In this document: positions 1 through 10,135 of the stretch, piece by piece | Layout: each line of letters begins with the position of its first letter | Numbering within the stretch: position 1 is the stretch's first letter | NCBI GenBank assembly: GCA_028280325.1 | Contig: JANQLZ010000074.1 | Span: 1 to 35,416, forward strand | Length of the DNA stretch: 35,416 nucleotides | Source: Bacillota bacterium | GTDB taxonomy: Bacteria; Bacillota; UBA994; PWPR01 | Reading direction: 5' to 3' | Notes under the pieces: generated by a model | Databases searched by the model: none | What the model was told of the DNA's origin: nothing | Seen by the model: only the letters and a program-made list of their open reading frames with translations | Translations under genes and position numbers: made by a program

Positions 1-1
1 G

Positions 2-208
2 GTTTTTAACCTGATACAGAATATCAGTGAGATTTCTGCTGCTCTTTGGTAACTAACTAAGTGTTTAACTGAAGCAGGTATATTAAAGTTAAGTTTAATG
101 TGTAAAATTTTATAATCGAGCTTTATCCGGTATGATATCGAAGAGCTGGTAGGTAGCTGTTTTGAATCAACTCTCAATAACTATTCAGATAATCCTGTCT
201 GTAATTAA
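2..208 (+). pseudogene. Possible decayed or partial coding frame at the left edge
   Basis: One frame stays open from the window edge except for TAA codons at 50-52 and 113-115, ending at 206-208. Its segments read like protein, for example IRYDIEELVGSCFE near 122-163. I recognise no family. Two stops in 69 codons is fewer than expected in DNA this AT-rich, which suggests a decayed gene or the tail of one entering from the left. Chance is a real alternative. The rest of the spacer up to 425 is AT-rich and shows nothing else I can support. Confidence 0.2.
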
Positions 209-425
209 ATTTTTATTAAATTATTTGTTAATAAGTGCCTTTATAGTTCATTTAAATTATGTCCCAGTATTGTTCATCGGCAATTTATCACAAAATATTA
301 ACTTATTTTTTAATTAATTATTATTTTATGTTAATTTTATTAACTCTACTCTGCTTCAGCATTACTATTAGCCAACGGCAATTTGATCTTTGCTTTAATC
401 TCTGTTTGTTAAGCAATTTTCAGTC

Positions 426-457
426 AAAAAGGGGCCAAAGTTGTTGGCCCGTTTTTT
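426..457. terminator. Bidirectional intrinsic terminator after cheW
   Basis: GGGCCAA (432-438), loop AGTTG, then TTGGCCC (444-450) form a 7-bp GC-rich stem. Six T follow on the plus strand (452-457) and five T follow on the minus strand (426-430 are A). It can therefore end the cheW transcript and anything arriving from the left on the plus strand. Confidence 0.8.
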
Positions 458-465
458 AGGCTTGT

Positions 466-972
466 TTAACTAACCAGTGCAGAACTGGCTGTGACATTAT
501 TGTAGCTGGCCTTGTCGTGTTTAACTATCTCATTGCTGTTTAACAAGATTATTATCTTTCCGTTAATTTTGACTACACCTTTAATAAAGTTATTTTCAAT
601 ACCATTGTCGAACTCCGGGACAGCAGCAATATCATCTTCTTTAATATTTACCACCTCGGTCACTCTATCAACGATAATGCCAATGGTAATATCATTAACA
701 TCCAGGATAATGATGCATGTGCGATCGTCATAAGGAATTTCATCCTCTTTAAAACGCTGGCGGATGCTGATAATCGGTATTATCTGGCCCCGGAGATTAA
801 TAATGCCCTTAACATATGCCGGCTGCTTGGGCACTTTCGTGATGTTTTGCAGACCGATTATTTGACGTACATGACCGATATCAAGGCCATATATTTTTTT
901 GCCTAACGTGAAGGTCAGTTTCTTTTCCTCCTGTAAATCCATATCAAATAAAGACCTGGCTTCATTAACCAT
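466..972 (-). CDS. cheW: Chemotaxis coupling protein CheW
   Basis: This 168-residue protein has a CheW-like fold from about residue 15 to 150. Recognisable parts are the opening strand LTFTLGKKIYGLDIGHVRQI, the motif YVKGIINLRGQIIPII, and the closing region FIKGVVKINGKIIILL. CheW bridges receptors to the histidine kinase CheA in polar arrays. The ATG follows AAGGAGAG at good spacing. It is the last gene behind two chemoreceptor genes on the same strand and is followed by a strong terminator, so it is probably co-transcribed with them and serves those receptors. No cheA, cheY, cheR or cheB lies in the window, so the rest of the pathway must be elsewhere. The C-terminal 20 residues are not conserved in the family as I know it. 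Confidence 0.93.
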   Translation of the reverse strand: MVNEARSLFDMDLQEEKKLTFTLGKKIYGLDIGHVRQIIGLQNITKVPKQPAYVKGIINLRGQIIPIISIRQRFKEDEIPYDDRTCIIILDVNDITIGIIVDRVTEVVNIKEDDIAAVPEFDNGIENNFIKGVVKINGKIIILLNSNEIVKHDKASYNNVTASSALVS

Positions 973-1019
973 TTACAACTCTCCTTCTGTATGTGCTTAG
1001 TACCGGCCTTGGCTGGTGT

Positions 1020-4019
1020 CTACTTCTCTTTATTCCAGAGATTTAGCTTGTTTTTAAGTTTTTTGCCCAGATCCTGTAATCTTTTTTTAGTGTCATTTCC
1101 TGTGCTGCTGTCGGTTTCAACTTCTTTCTGGGTAAAGCTATTACCGGTTAGATTTTGCAGGAAAGCCTGAGCATTATCGTTTTCAAGATAATCTAAGGTC
1201 TGATCCTGTTCCGGCTCGTCCTCCTGATCAACTTCATCTATAATTTCAATATCTTCCTCATCTAAAACAAGATCATTCTGTTCAGTTGCCGCTTGCCGAT
1301 CAGTTTCATTGATATTATCGATCTCTTCTGCTAGTTCATCTAACTCGTCACCGAATTCAGTAGCTGTCGGATCACTTTCTGTGGTACTATTCTCCTCCGT
1401 CGTCAGGCTGTCTGTTTCAACATCCTCATTATCAGATTGCTGCTCTGCTTCATTTCCACTATTCAGATCGTCAACTACCGCTACTTCTGACAAAGCTGTC
1501 TGTTCCTCCTGAATGGCAGATAATTGGTCTCTGTCAATTTCGTTGCTCTTTAACGTGAACTGGCCGACTAAGTCGTTGAGAAGTTGAGCCTGCGAAGACA
1601 TCTCTTCACTGGCAGCTGCACTCTGTTCTGCGGTGGCAGTATTAGCTTGAGTCACCTGAGAAACCTGCATAATACCCTGACTGATCTCTTCAATGGCAGA
1701 TGCCTGTTCGTTAGAAGCTTCAGCAATCTCCTCCACAATTTCACCTGCAGCAGTTATCTGAGTAACAATTTTATCTAAGGCTTCAGCTGTGGCATTAGCA
1801 ATAGCAGTTCCCTCATTTACTCTTTTCAAGGTATCATCAATTAAATCAGTCGTTTCCTGGGCAGCGTTGGTACTTCTGGCCGCCAAGCTTCTGACTTCTT
1901 CAGCCACTACTGCAAAGCCCTTGCCATGTTCACCAACCCTGGCAGCTTCAACGGCTGCATTCAAAGACAGGATTTTGGTCTGGAAAGCAATACCATCAAT
2001 AACCCTGATTATCTTAGAAATATTGTTTGACGACTGGCTGATACCATTCATGGCCATGAGCATGTCTTTCATCTGTTGATTGCCCTGTTCAGCCATAGAC
2101 TTGGCTTTTACGGCGATATCATTGGCTTCATTGGCATTGAGAGCATTCTGCTTTGTCTGACTGGATACCTGCGTAATGACAGCGGAGATCTCTTCAACTG
2201 CGCTGGCCTGCTCGGCAGATCCCTGGGTTAAAACTTGACTGGTGTTGGCTACATCAATGGCTCCGGACTCAACCTGCTCTGAGGTGTTTTGCAGCTCAGA
2301 AGCAACAACATTAAACGAATCACTAATATTGTTAATAGATAATTTCATTTGATTAAAGTCACCCAAATACTCTCGAGTAATATGAACATCCAGGTTACTT
2401 TCGGCCATCTTGCTTAAAGCATCAGATATTTCAGCAATATAGCTCTGGAGCTCTTGCCCGGTAGTATTAACTGCTGTTTTAATTTTGGCAAAATCACCTT
2501 GATAATTGCCGATCATTCTGGCTCCCAGGTTACCCTGCTCTATCCTGCTCAGCACCGCCGTGGCCTCATTGATCGGGGTACCCATGGCATCGAGGGTATT
2601 GTTGAAACCAGCAACAATATCTTGGTAGCCACCTCTAAAGATAGCTTCATTGCCTCGAGTAGTCAGGTCACCTTTGACCGCAGCTTTAGTTAGAGTTTCA
2701 GCTTCAGCCACCAGTTTATTCAGGGTTTGAACCACATATTGCATGCTCTTTGAGAGTACGTCCTGATCAGAACGGGGCTTAATTGCTATTTTTAAATTAC
2801 CTCTGGCAATCTGCTCAGCATATTTGGCCTGCTGCTTGATATTCTTTACTAATGACTGGAAAGATCGCATTAAATCGCCTAACTCGTCTTTAGACCGGGT
2901 ATCAATTTCTAAATCAGTTTTGCCCATTGCTAGTTTATTGGCCTGCTGAACAAGATTAGAGATAGGCTTGGTAACTACCTTGGAAACGACAAAAACTATT
3001 GAAACGGCCATTGCAATAAGTACCAGTAGGAAGATTGCGATTAAAAGTATGATAGTACCATTAGACTGGGCAGTTAATTCGTCCATTTCTACCACAAAGC
3101 CAAAAGCCCAGGGGGCATTAATATTGCCAATCTTGACCGGAACAAATGTATACCAGCACTTTGAGAAAATTATTGTGCTTTGACTCCTAAAGCTGTGTAC
3201 CTCTCCCGCATTGATTGCCTCAAACACCTCTGAGGCCTCATCGCCACTGGAGCCAATCTCTTTAAAATTCCTTCCTACATAATCTTCTTGGTGAATCACA
3301 TACTGCCCATTGTTAGACATTAAAAAATAGTAGTAATCGGTGTATTCTCCAAAGCTGAACTGGAGCGACTGCAAGGTATCCAAAGCCATATCTACGCCGG
3401 TGACCCCCATCACCCGCCCATTGGCGTCTTTTATCGGCACCACCAGAGAAGTGACCAATTTCTTTTGCCCGTCAATCTCTAATTCGTAGGGATCAAGGGC
3501 CAACTCATTGATGACCATAAATTGATTGTAACTGCTGATATTGGTACTATCATAGAGTTGCAAAGGCCGAACTTTTATTCCAGATGAGCTTCTGATCCAA
3601 TGAGGGGCAAATGCCCCTGTTTTGTCGTGCCCTTCGGTGTTTTTATATTCATTGTCCAAATCATCGAGGGCATATGGTTTCCAGCGGGTCCAGGCTCCAA
3701 GCATTTTTTCATCGGATTCAACTACCTGCTTCAGGATTGAGTTATAATACTCTCTCCGATCCTGCGGTGCAATATTTTCGTACCCACTCATTACCTGAGC
3801 CAGGATTCTGGCTGTATCCAAAGCGCTTTCCAGCTCGGCTGCAGCGACAGAAGCATTATCCTTAGCTAAAGCTTCACTGTATTTATAAGCTGATTCCAGT
3901 TCACTGCCTCTGACATATGACACGATGTAAAATGTCAGACCAATGAATATGACAGCGGCTACAATAACAGTTAAAAAGCTTATTTTAGCTCCTAGCTTCA
4001 TGTTACTTAAATATTTCAT
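1020..4019 (-). CDS. Methyl-accepting chemotaxis protein with five HAMP modules and an acidic tail
   Basis: This 999-residue transmembrane receptor starts with a membrane helix (about 10-33), followed by a dCache-type extracellular sensor (about 35-325) and a second membrane helix (about 325-350). Five HAMP or HAMP-like modules follow in tandem to about residue 576, each with a pattern such as GNL...GDF. The signalling hairpin has its tip near residue 682, where the usual [19 protein letters not shown] reads [19 protein letters not shown]. After residue 825 comes about 150 residues rich in Asp and Glu, then a basic amphipathic end ([18 protein letters not shown]). The start has GGGAGAAG upstream. 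It lies between a paralogous receptor and cheW. The ligand cannot be read from the sequence. The altered tip may change how it packs with CheA and CheW. Confidence 0.93.
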   Translation of the reverse strand: MKYLSNMKLGAKISFLTVIVAAVIFIGLTFYIVSYVRGSELESAYKYSEALAKDNASVAAAELESALDTARILAQVMSGYENIAPQDRREYYNSILKQVVESDEKMLGAWTRWKPYALDDLDNEYKNTEGHDKTGAFAPHWIRSSSGIKVRPLQLYDSTNISSYNQFMVINELALDPYELEIDGQKKLVTSLVVPIKDANGRVMGVTGVDMALDTLQSLQFSFGEYTDYYYFLMSNNGQYVIHQEDYVGRNFKEIGSSGDEASEVFEAINAGEVHSFRSQSTIIFSKCWYTFVPVKIGNINAPWAFGFVVEMDELTAQSNGTIILLIAIFLLVLIAMAVSIVFVVSKVVTKPISNLVQQANKLAMGKTDLEIDTRSKDELGDLMRSFQSLVKNIKQQAKYAEQIARGNLKIAIKPRSDQDVLSKSMQYVVQTLNKLVAEAETLTKAAVKGDLTTRGNEAIFRGGYQDIVAGFNNTLDAMGTPINEATAVLSRIEQGNLGARMIGNYQGDFAKIKTAVNTTGQELQSYIAEISDALSKMAESNLDVHITREYLGDFNQMKLSINNISDSFNVVASELQNTSEQVESGAIDVANTSQVLTQGSAEQASAVEEISAVITQVSSQTKQNALNANEANDIAVKAKSMAEQGNQQMKDMLMAMNGISQSSNNISKIIRVIDGIAFQTKILSLNAAVEAARVGEHGKGFAVVAEEVRSLAARSTNAAQETTDLIDDTLKRVNEGTAIANATAEALDKIVTQITAAGEIVEEIAEASNEQASAIEEISQGIMQVSQVTQANTATAEQSAAASEEMSSQAQLLNDLVGQFTLKSNEIDRDQLSAIQEEQTALSEVAVVDDLNSGNEAEQQSDNEDVETDSLTTEENSTTESDPTATEFGDELDELAEEIDNINETDRQAATEQNDLVLDEEDIEIIDEVDQEDEPEQDQTLDYLENDNAQAFLQNLTGNSFTQKEVETDSSTGNDTKKRLQDLGKKLKNKLNLWNKEK

Positions 4020-4100
4020 TTTTCTTCTCCCGTTTTTATCTTTTTGTTATCTCATACACGTAAAAACTAGCCATTTTTTTTGACTCTTGGAGCAGACTGT

Positions 4101-6710
4101 TTAGTATTTACCAAAATCTTTATCATCAAGTGAGATTTCCAGCTCCGGCTTGCGCCTGTTTTGCTCTGAGGTTGCTGCTGCTTCTTTAACAGCAATACGG
4201 TTAACTGGATTAACTATTTCCTCCTGCTGCCTGAGGCTAAACTGCCCCACCAGATTTTGCAGCGCCTCTGCCTGTGAGGCCATCTCTTCACTGGCTGAAG
4301 CACTCTCTTCAGCAGTTGCTGTCGTAGCCTGGGTTACATCAGAGATTTGAATAATACCATCGCTGATCTGAGCCATCGCCGAGGCTTGCTCATTAGAGGC
4401 TTCAGCAATGTCCTCCACTATTTCTCCAACCTCTGTAATGCTTGAGACGATATTCTCTAAAGCCTGCGCCGTTTCATTGGCAATTGAGGTGCCATCATTG
4501 ACCTTTTCAATAGAGTTTTCAATCATATCAGTGGTTTCCTTAGCTGCTTCTGCGCTTCGGGCCGCCAAGCTACGCACCTCTTCAGCAACCACGGCAAATC
4601 CTTTGCCATGCTCCCCAGCTCTGGCGGCCTCGACTGCCGCGTTGAGAGCCAAAATATTGGTTTGAAAGGCGATATCATCAATCACTCTAATTATTTTTGA
4701 AATACTGTTCGAAGACTCATTAATATCGGTCATAGCCATCAGCATATCCTTCATTTGCTCATTACCACGCTCCGCCAGTGTTTTGGCCTTAACTGAGATG
4801 TCATTGGCTTTATTGGCATTGACCGCATTGAGCTTGGTCTGTTCAGCAACCTGGGTAACTGTGGCAGAGATTTCCTCAACAGAGCTGGCCTGTTCCGTAG
4901 ACCCCTGGGATAAACTCTGACTGGCATCGGAAACCTCCTGCGCGCCAGCCCCGACCTGTTCTGCAGACTGTTGAATCTCACCAATGATACTGTTAAAAGA
5001 ATCCACTATGTAATTGATAGACTGCTTCATCTGGTCGAAGTCACCGAGGTAGTCCCGGTTAATCTCTACATCTAAATTGTTTTTGGATATTTCCTGCAAT
5101 ACATCAGAGATTTCTGCAATATAGCTCTGTATTTCGGACCCGGTCATGTTGACAGAGTTTTGAATTTCAGCAAAATCCCCCTGATATTCGCCATTTACCC
5201 GCGCTTCAAGATTACCCTGGGCCAGTTGATTCAGAGCCTCCATAGATTCGTTAACAGGCCCGGCAATGGCGTCAAGGGTATTGTTGACTCCCTCAACTAT
5301 TTCCTGATATCCACCACTGAATGAACTGGCGTCCCCTCTCAGCTTGATATCGCCGGTTATTGCTGATTTAGTCAGCATATCAGTTTCTGAGACCAGACCG
5401 TTCAGGGTATCTACCACCCGCTGCATGCTCTTTGCCAACATATCCTGCTCAGATTTAGGTTTAATCTTCAAATCTAAATTGCCTCTGGCCACCTCTTCAG
5501 CTATATCAGACATCAGCTGCAGGTGTTCAATCAAGCCTTCAAAAGCCCGCATCAGGTCTCCTATTTCATCCTCTGACTCCGTGTCTATTTCTAAACCTGT
5601 ATCACCCACAGCCAGTTTGTTGGCCTGGTCAACCAATCTGTTAACTGGTTTGGTAATTATTTTTGTTACTGAAACTACCGTTGCGATACCGATGGCCACC
5701 AGTACGCCCAGCGCCAGGAGTATTAATATAAAACCGTTTTCCCGTGATGCTAAAACTATTTCCTCCATATCGACAGTCATGCCGACAGCCCACGGGGTGG
5801 AGGTATTGCCAATTTGCATCGGTGCAAATGCCTTCAATACTGTAGCACCTGAGTCGATGCCTTCATCCTCATATTTGTGAGACCTGCCTTGGGCTATGCT
5901 ATTTAGAACGTCAGACAACACCTGCTGATCCTGTTCAATCTCAGCCAGGTTGCGGCCAACTAAATCAGCTTGACTGTGGGTGACAATATAGCCCTGATTG
6001 GAGAGCATAAAAACACTTGCCGACTTATAATCTCCGGTATCAAAGGCCAGGCTGCTCAGGGTCTCTAAAGATAAATCTATGCCGGCAACTCCCACTATTT
6101 TTCCACCGGCATCTCTGATCGGAGCAGCAATACTGGTAATCAAAACCTTTTTGCCGCTAATCTTATATTCATAAGGCTCCAATATTGTCTCTTGACCGGA
6201 GTCTCTGGCAATCAGATAATAATCTCCTAAACCAGGGGTTTCATAATCTAACAGTGGCTCAATAATAATGTCGTTATTGGCCTTAACCCAATACGGGATA
6301 TATCTGCCGGTTTCATCATGCCCGGGCTGGTTCTTATAGTCATTGTCGAGTTTGTCCAGAGCATCAGGCTCCCAACAGGCCCAGACCCCTAGAAACTGAT
6401 CATTATTCTCGACGAGTTGCTTCATCATAATATTAAAATAATTGCGTCTGTCAGCGGGGTTAATGCCTTCAAAGCCACCCATTATCTGAGACAGGGCTCG
6501 AGCGTTATCCAGGCCATTTTCTAATACCGACTTGGCCGTAGCAGCATTATCATGGACTAAAGTTGTCGTTAAATTTTCTGCGTTTTGAACCAAGGTATCC
6601 TTTTGGGTGAAAATTAAATAAGCGAAAGTACAGACCAAGATAATAGCTGTCAGTAAAACTGTGGTGAAACTTACCCTGGCACCAATCTTCATTTTTTTCA
6701 GTAGTTTCAT
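4101..6710 (-). CDS. Methyl-accepting chemotaxis protein with five HAMP modules
   Basis: This 869-residue receptor is a paralogue of the next gene downstream, with the same layout: membrane helix (about 10-32), dCache-type periplasmic or extracellular sensor, membrane helix (about 322-350), five concatenated HAMP modules (about 350-590) and a signalling hairpin. Its tip is canonical, [37 protein letters not shown], with N685 where the sister protein has Lys. It ends soon after the signalling domain without the acidic tail. It should sense an extracellular ligand and regulate CheA through CheW. GGGAG precedes the ATG. It is first in the receptor-receptor-cheW set, with 81 bp to the next gene, so an operon is likely. 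Confidence 0.94.
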   Translation of the reverse strand: MKLLKKMKIGARVSFTTVLLTAIILVCTFAYLIFTQKDTLVQNAENLTTTLVHDNAATAKSVLENGLDNARALSQIMGGFEGINPADRRNYFNIMMKQLVENNDQFLGVWACWEPDALDKLDNDYKNQPGHDETGRYIPYWVKANNDIIIEPLLDYETPGLGDYYLIARDSGQETILEPYEYKISGKKVLITSIAAPIRDAGGKIVGVAGIDLSLETLSSLAFDTGDYKSASVFMLSNQGYIVTHSQADLVGRNLAEIEQDQQVLSDVLNSIAQGRSHKYEDEGIDSGATVLKAFAPMQIGNTSTPWAVGMTVDMEEIVLASRENGFILILLALGVLVAIGIATVVSVTKIITKPVNRLVDQANKLAVGDTGLEIDTESEDEIGDLMRAFEGLIEHLQLMSDIAEEVARGNLDLKIKPKSEQDMLAKSMQRVVDTLNGLVSETDMLTKSAITGDIKLRGDASSFSGGYQEIVEGVNNTLDAIAGPVNESMEALNQLAQGNLEARVNGEYQGDFAEIQNSVNMTGSEIQSYIAEISDVLQEISKNNLDVEINRDYLGDFDQMKQSINYIVDSFNSIIGEIQQSAEQVGAGAQEVSDASQSLSQGSTEQASSVEEISATVTQVAEQTKLNAVNANKANDISVKAKTLAERGNEQMKDMLMAMTDINESSNSISKIIRVIDDIAFQTNILALNAAVEAARAGEHGKGFAVVAEEVRSLAARSAEAAKETTDMIENSIEKVNDGTSIANETAQALENIVSSITEVGEIVEDIAEASNEQASAMAQISDGIIQISDVTQATTATAEESASASEEMASQAEALQNLVGQFSLRQQEEIVNPVNRIAVKEAAATSEQNRRKPELEISLDDKDFGKY

Positions 6711-7346
6711 AGCATCGCGCTCCCGTGTATATTTTTTTACTAAGGTAATTGCTAATCAAGCTTTTTAGATTTTTTAGTCATGTGGATATGTACTGGTTAT
6801 AATTTAGCTTTTTTATTCTGAACAGAATCTTCCTTTCTTTGTATCCTAATTTTGAGATTATCTTTTTCCACTGATAAAGATTCAAATATTCAAGCTGCTT
6901 TCAAAATAATAATCTCTGACCACCATGAGTTGCTTTATGGCTGCAGAGAAATGCCGATTTTTTTTATCTAGTATTACTAAACTGTAACCGTTTATAAAAC
7001 TAACCTATAAAACAAACCTAATTAATAATCTCTCATTAATTAAATCGGAAAATATTTAAAATAATTAACCGTAGTCCTGTTAAATTTTATGTTTTTTTAA
7101 AGAATAAATCTGAAAAACTACAAAGCTAATTACCTAATTTAGGATTCAGCAAGAAGACTAGTCTTTGCAGACAATATCTAACAGGTGAGACTTCGATATG
7201 CAATTATTTTGGGGATAAATATGATGATTCTGAAAGGTGGTAGGAGAAGTGCCATGTTAATAATAAGTCAGCAAACCAAGGGTTCAGCTATTATCCAAAC
7301 AACTGTACCACTATCGCCGGACTGCTGCTCCTATTACTTTATACGG
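6711..7346. other. AT-rich spacer between the flagellar and chemosensory blocks
   Basis: No supported gene lies here. The promoter of the receptor-cheW operon is probably in this stretch, but I cannot pick one motif with confidence. A small plus-strand ORF (7253-7385, 43 codons) has TAGGAGAA in front of its ATG, but it runs antisense into the end of fliM and resembles nothing I know. A 12-bp palindrome AAGACTAGTCTT lies at 7154-7165. No T-tailed terminator follows fliM. Confidence 0.5.
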
Positions 7347-8336
7347 TTAATTGGCGGATTCCTGAGCTATATCGGTAATTTTTAAAGAAAACTTCTTATT
7401 GTTTGATCCGGGACTCCCCTCAAATTTTAGATAGTTATTAACATAAATTGGAAGTCTATCATTAATATTGGTGTTCAGAGCAATAATATCTCCTATTTGC
7501 AGATTGATTACCTCATTAAACGTCACTTTGGCTGTCCCCAATGAGGCCTCCATAGTGACCTTTGTTCTGCTGGCCTTCATTTCAACCTGCTTTCTTGTTT
7601 CCACAGCAAACTGTTTGCTCTCAGCAGAAGAAAACCACAGCTTGGCATTTAGCCTGGGCATGATCGACTCTATTACGATATGGGGATAACATAATGTTAT
7701 AATGTCATCCACACCACCCACAGTAGTTTTAAAAGTTACCAAGATTATCATTTCATTTGGAGATGTGACCTGGGCCAATTCTGGATTGGTCTCTATTCTT
7801 TCGAGCTTGGGACTTAATCCGATGACATTTTTCCAGGGCTCTTTCAGCTGTTTGACAAATTGCTGAATAACGCCATTAATAGTAGACAGCTCAATAGCAG
7901 TAAAGTTTTTGACAACTTCAGAAGAACCACTTGCTCCTCCCAGAAGCCGGTCAATAATCGAATACACAATACTGGGCGGCATATTGAGAACTATGGAGCC
8001 CTTCAGTGGGCTCAGATCTATAAGAGCCAGAATAGAAGGATTAGGTACAGCCTTGTCAAAATCCAAATAAGTAAGCGGTTCAATACTAACTACCTCAATC
8101 TGAAACGAGGTTCTGAGATATCTGGTCAGAATATTGGAAACAAACTTACTGTAGTTTTCATGAATTATTTGCAGGGTGCGAATGTGTTCCTTGGCAAATT
8201 TACTGGGTCGGCGAAAATCATACTTGGATATCTTTTTCAGCTGCTCTTCCTGTAGTAAATTATCTAAATCAGCCTCTCCAGAATTTAGGTTTTTCAGCAG
8301 TGCATCTATCTCTGCTTGCGATAGTATTTCATTCAT
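7347..8336 (-). CDS. fliM: Flagellar motor switch protein FliM
   Basis: FliM forms the middle of the C-ring and binds phosphorylated CheY to set rotation direction. The N-terminus MNEILSQAEIDALL is the conserved CheY-P binding segment. The CheC-like middle domain covers about residues 40-225. The C-terminal SpoA/FliN-like domain includes NLQIGDIIALNTNINDRLPIYVNN. I use the ATG at 8336 because AGAGGTAAG stands just upstream. A GTG six codons earlier is in frame but has no spaced ribosome binding site. It is 329 residues, normal for the family, and begins 4 bp after fliJ. Being the last gene after the export ATPase genes is unusual, since fliM commonly sits with fliY or fliN and fliL. Confidence 0.95.
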   Translation of the reverse strand: MNEILSQAEIDALLKNLNSGEADLDNLLQEEQLKKISKYDFRRPSKFAKEHIRTLQIIHENYSKFVSNILTRYLRTSFQIEVVSIEPLTYLDFDKAVPNPSILALIDLSPLKGSIVLNMPPSIVYSIIDRLLGGASGSSEVVKNFTAIELSTINGVIQQFVKQLKEPWKNVIGLSPKLERIETNPELAQVTSPNEMIILVTFKTTVGGVDDIITLCYPHIVIESIMPRLNAKLWFSSAESKQFAVETRKQVEMKASRTKVTMEASLGTAKVTFNEVINLQIGDIIALNTNINDRLPIYVNNYLKFEGSPGSNNKKFSLKITDIAQESAN

Positions 8337-8340
8337 AATC

Positions 8341-8802
8341 TTACCTCTTAACACTTGTTATAGTTTTTTTATAGTACTTATAACTGTTATTTTCATCGTT
8401 TGTTTTCTGCTCTTCAGCCATCAGCTCGTATTTGTAGGTGGCAAACTCCTTCTCTTCCAGCTTAATCATAGTTTGCTTCTCCTTGGCGGCAATGGTCAGC
8501 TCCTGAAGAATACTGTTGACTGACAGTTGAATCTCGGCCATTCTTTGCTGATGCAGGCTGACCTTTTCGTCTAAAACAGCTAAATACTCATAACAACTCA
8601 TTATTTGACAGATACTTGTATGATTACTATTGTTTTTTTCATAACTAATTACAAATTGCTTCCTGCTATCTATATAATCGTCTAAAATAGCTTTTTCTGA
8701 ATTCAATTTGCTAATTTCATTAGCCAGCCTGTTTTTTAGATTCTGTTCCAACTGCTTTTTCAGGTTAAGCACCGTTTCAAGCTTGAACTTATATTTTTTC
8801 AT
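8341..8802 (-). CDS. fliJ: Flagellar export chaperone FliJ
   Basis: This 153-residue, highly charged protein is almost entirely predicted coiled coil, beginning KKYKFKLETVLNLKKQLEQN. FliJ is the central stalk-like partner of the FliI ATPase ring and links it to FlhA. The sequence is poorly conserved, so the call rests mainly on size, coiled-coil character and position: it starts 2 bp after fliI and ends 4 bp before fliM. FYQ-type N-terminal patterns of FliJ (FKLETVLNLK) support it. It is almost certainly translated together with its neighbours. Confidence 0.85.
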   Translation of the reverse strand: MKKYKFKLETVLNLKKQLEQNLKNRLANEISKLNSEKAILDDYIDSRKQFVISYEKNNSNHTSICQIMSCYEYLAVLDEKVSLHQQRMAEIQLSVNSILQELTIAAKEKQTMIKLEEKEFATYKYELMAEEQKTNDENNSYKYYKKTITSVKR

Positions 8803-8804
8803 GA

Positions 8805-10109
8805 TTACTGCAACACCTGCCTCAGTAAACTGGCAGTCTCGTCATAGGTGACATTTTCGGTTATACCCTGTTCCAAAAAACGGTATATTTTGTTGATACG
8901 ACTTATGGCATAGTCGATGCTGGGATTACTGCCCTTGACATAGGCTCCAATGTTAATCAGGTCTTCAGATTCTCGATAAACAGCTAAAATTTTTCTCAGT
9001 TTAGCTGCTGTTTGGGAATGTTGTTCAGAAACGACATCTTTCATAACCCGACTGACACTATCCAATACATCTATGGCCGGATATCTGTTTTTACTGGCAA
9101 TTTTGCGAGAGAGCACAATATGTCCATCCAGAATACCTCGGGCCGCATCAGTAATCGGCTCGTTAAAATCATCACCATCGACTAAAACTGTATAGATACC
9201 GGTAATTGAACCCTGCTCAGTCTGCCCAGCTCTCTCCAGCAGCCGAGGCAGTACATCAAAAACAGAAGGTGTATATCCCCGAGATATCGGAGGTTCTCCT
9301 ATGGCCAGGCCAATCTCTCTTTGAGCCATCGAAAACCTGGTCAGGGAATCCATCATCAGCAGCACATCACGGCCCTGATTGCGAAAATACTCAGCAATAG
9401 CTGTTGCTACAAACGCAGCTTTTAATCTAACCAGAGCAGGCTGATCAGAAGTGGCTACCACAACCACAGAACGAGCCAGCCCCGCTTCGCCCAGATCTCG
9501 CTCCAAAAATTCTTTAACCTCTCTGCCCCGTTCGCCAATCAGCGCAACTACATTGATGTCTGCCGTGGTGTTGCGGGCAATCATGCCTAAAATAGTGCTT
9601 TTCCCAACCCCGCTGCCGGCAAAAATACCGACTCGCTGCCCTTTGCCCAATGTTATCAGGCCGTCAATAGCTTTAATTCCCAGCGAGAGCGGTTGCTCAA
9701 TTCTTGTTCTGGTAAGGGGATGGGGCCCGGTTCTGTCAATGTCATAAAAGTCTCTGCCAGCAATTGGAGGGCCGTCATCAATCGGGTCTCCCAAACCATT
9801 AAGTACCCTACCCATGAGATTGTCTCCTACCTTGACTTTAAGAACCTCTCTGGTAGAAACTATTTTATTGCCAAGTCCAATTCCACTCATTTTACCCAAC
9901 GGCATGAGCAGCATATTGTTCTCATTAAAACCGACTACCTCGGCGCGTACCACCTGATTCTGGGAGGAGTGGATATGGCAGAGATCGCCAATATTGACTT
10001 CAGGTCCCTTAGAGCCGATGGTTAAACCGACTACCTTGGTAACTTTGCCATGATATTCTATAAAATCAGATCCATTTAAAACCCTTAAATATTTATGAAA
10101 TCTAGTCAA
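8805..10109 (-). CDS. fliI: Flagellum-specific type III export ATPase FliI
   Basis: FliI is an F1-beta-like ATPase that feeds flagellar subunits into the export gate. The Walker A loop AGSGVGKST lies near residues 164-172 with its lysine at 170. The Walker B region LLMMDSLTRFSMAQREIGLAIGEPP and the downstream GSITGIYTVLVDGDD are typical. I choose the TTG at 10109, because AAGGGAGG sits 7 bases upstream. An in-frame TTG at 10139 would add ten residues and overlap fliH by 4 bp, but has no site of its own. The 434-residue length matches the family. It lies between fliH, its regulator, and fliJ, its stalk partner. Confidence 0.95.
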   Translation of the reverse strand: MTRFHKYLRVLNGSDFIEYHGKVTKVVGLTIGSKGPEVNIGDLCHIHSSQNQVVRAEVVGFNENNMLLMPLGKMSGIGLGNKIVSTREVLKVKVGDNLMGRVLNGLGDPIDDGPPIAGRDFYDIDRTGPHPLTRTRIEQPLSLGIKAIDGLITLGKGQRVGIFAGSGVGKSTILGMIARNTTADINVVALIGERGREVKEFLERDLGEAGLARSVVVVATSDQPALVRLKAAFVATAIAEYFRNQGRDVLLMMDSLTRFSMAQREIGLAIGEPPISRGYTPSVFDVLPRLLERAGQTEQGSITGIYTVLVDGDDFNEPITDAARGILDGHIVLSRKIASKNRYPAIDVLDSVSRVMKDVVSEQHSQTAAKLRKILAVYRESEDLINIGAYVKGSNPSIDYAISRINKIYRFLEQGITENVTYDETASLLRQVLQ

Positions 10110-10135
10110 AATAAAACCCTCCCTTATAGCGCTGG

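Noticed and set aside
259-459. Plus-strand ORF of 66 codons
   Set aside because: No ribosome binding site, low-complexity hydrophobic translation from AT-rich DNA, and it runs through the terminator at 426-457.
6934-6960. Sigma-28-like motif (TTTA, 15 bases, GCCGATTT)
   Set aside because: The -35 does not match TAAA, and no plus-strand gene lies downstream.
7185-7385. Plus-strand ORF of 66 codons antisense to the end of fliM
   Set aside because: The outer start has no site. The inner ATG (7253) has a fair one, but the last 13 codons are antisense to a conserved fliM end and no family is recognised.
8337-8354. Upstream GTG start for fliM
   Set aside because: The GTG overlaps the fliJ stop region and lacks a spaced binding site. 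The ATG at 8336 fits the conserved N-terminus.
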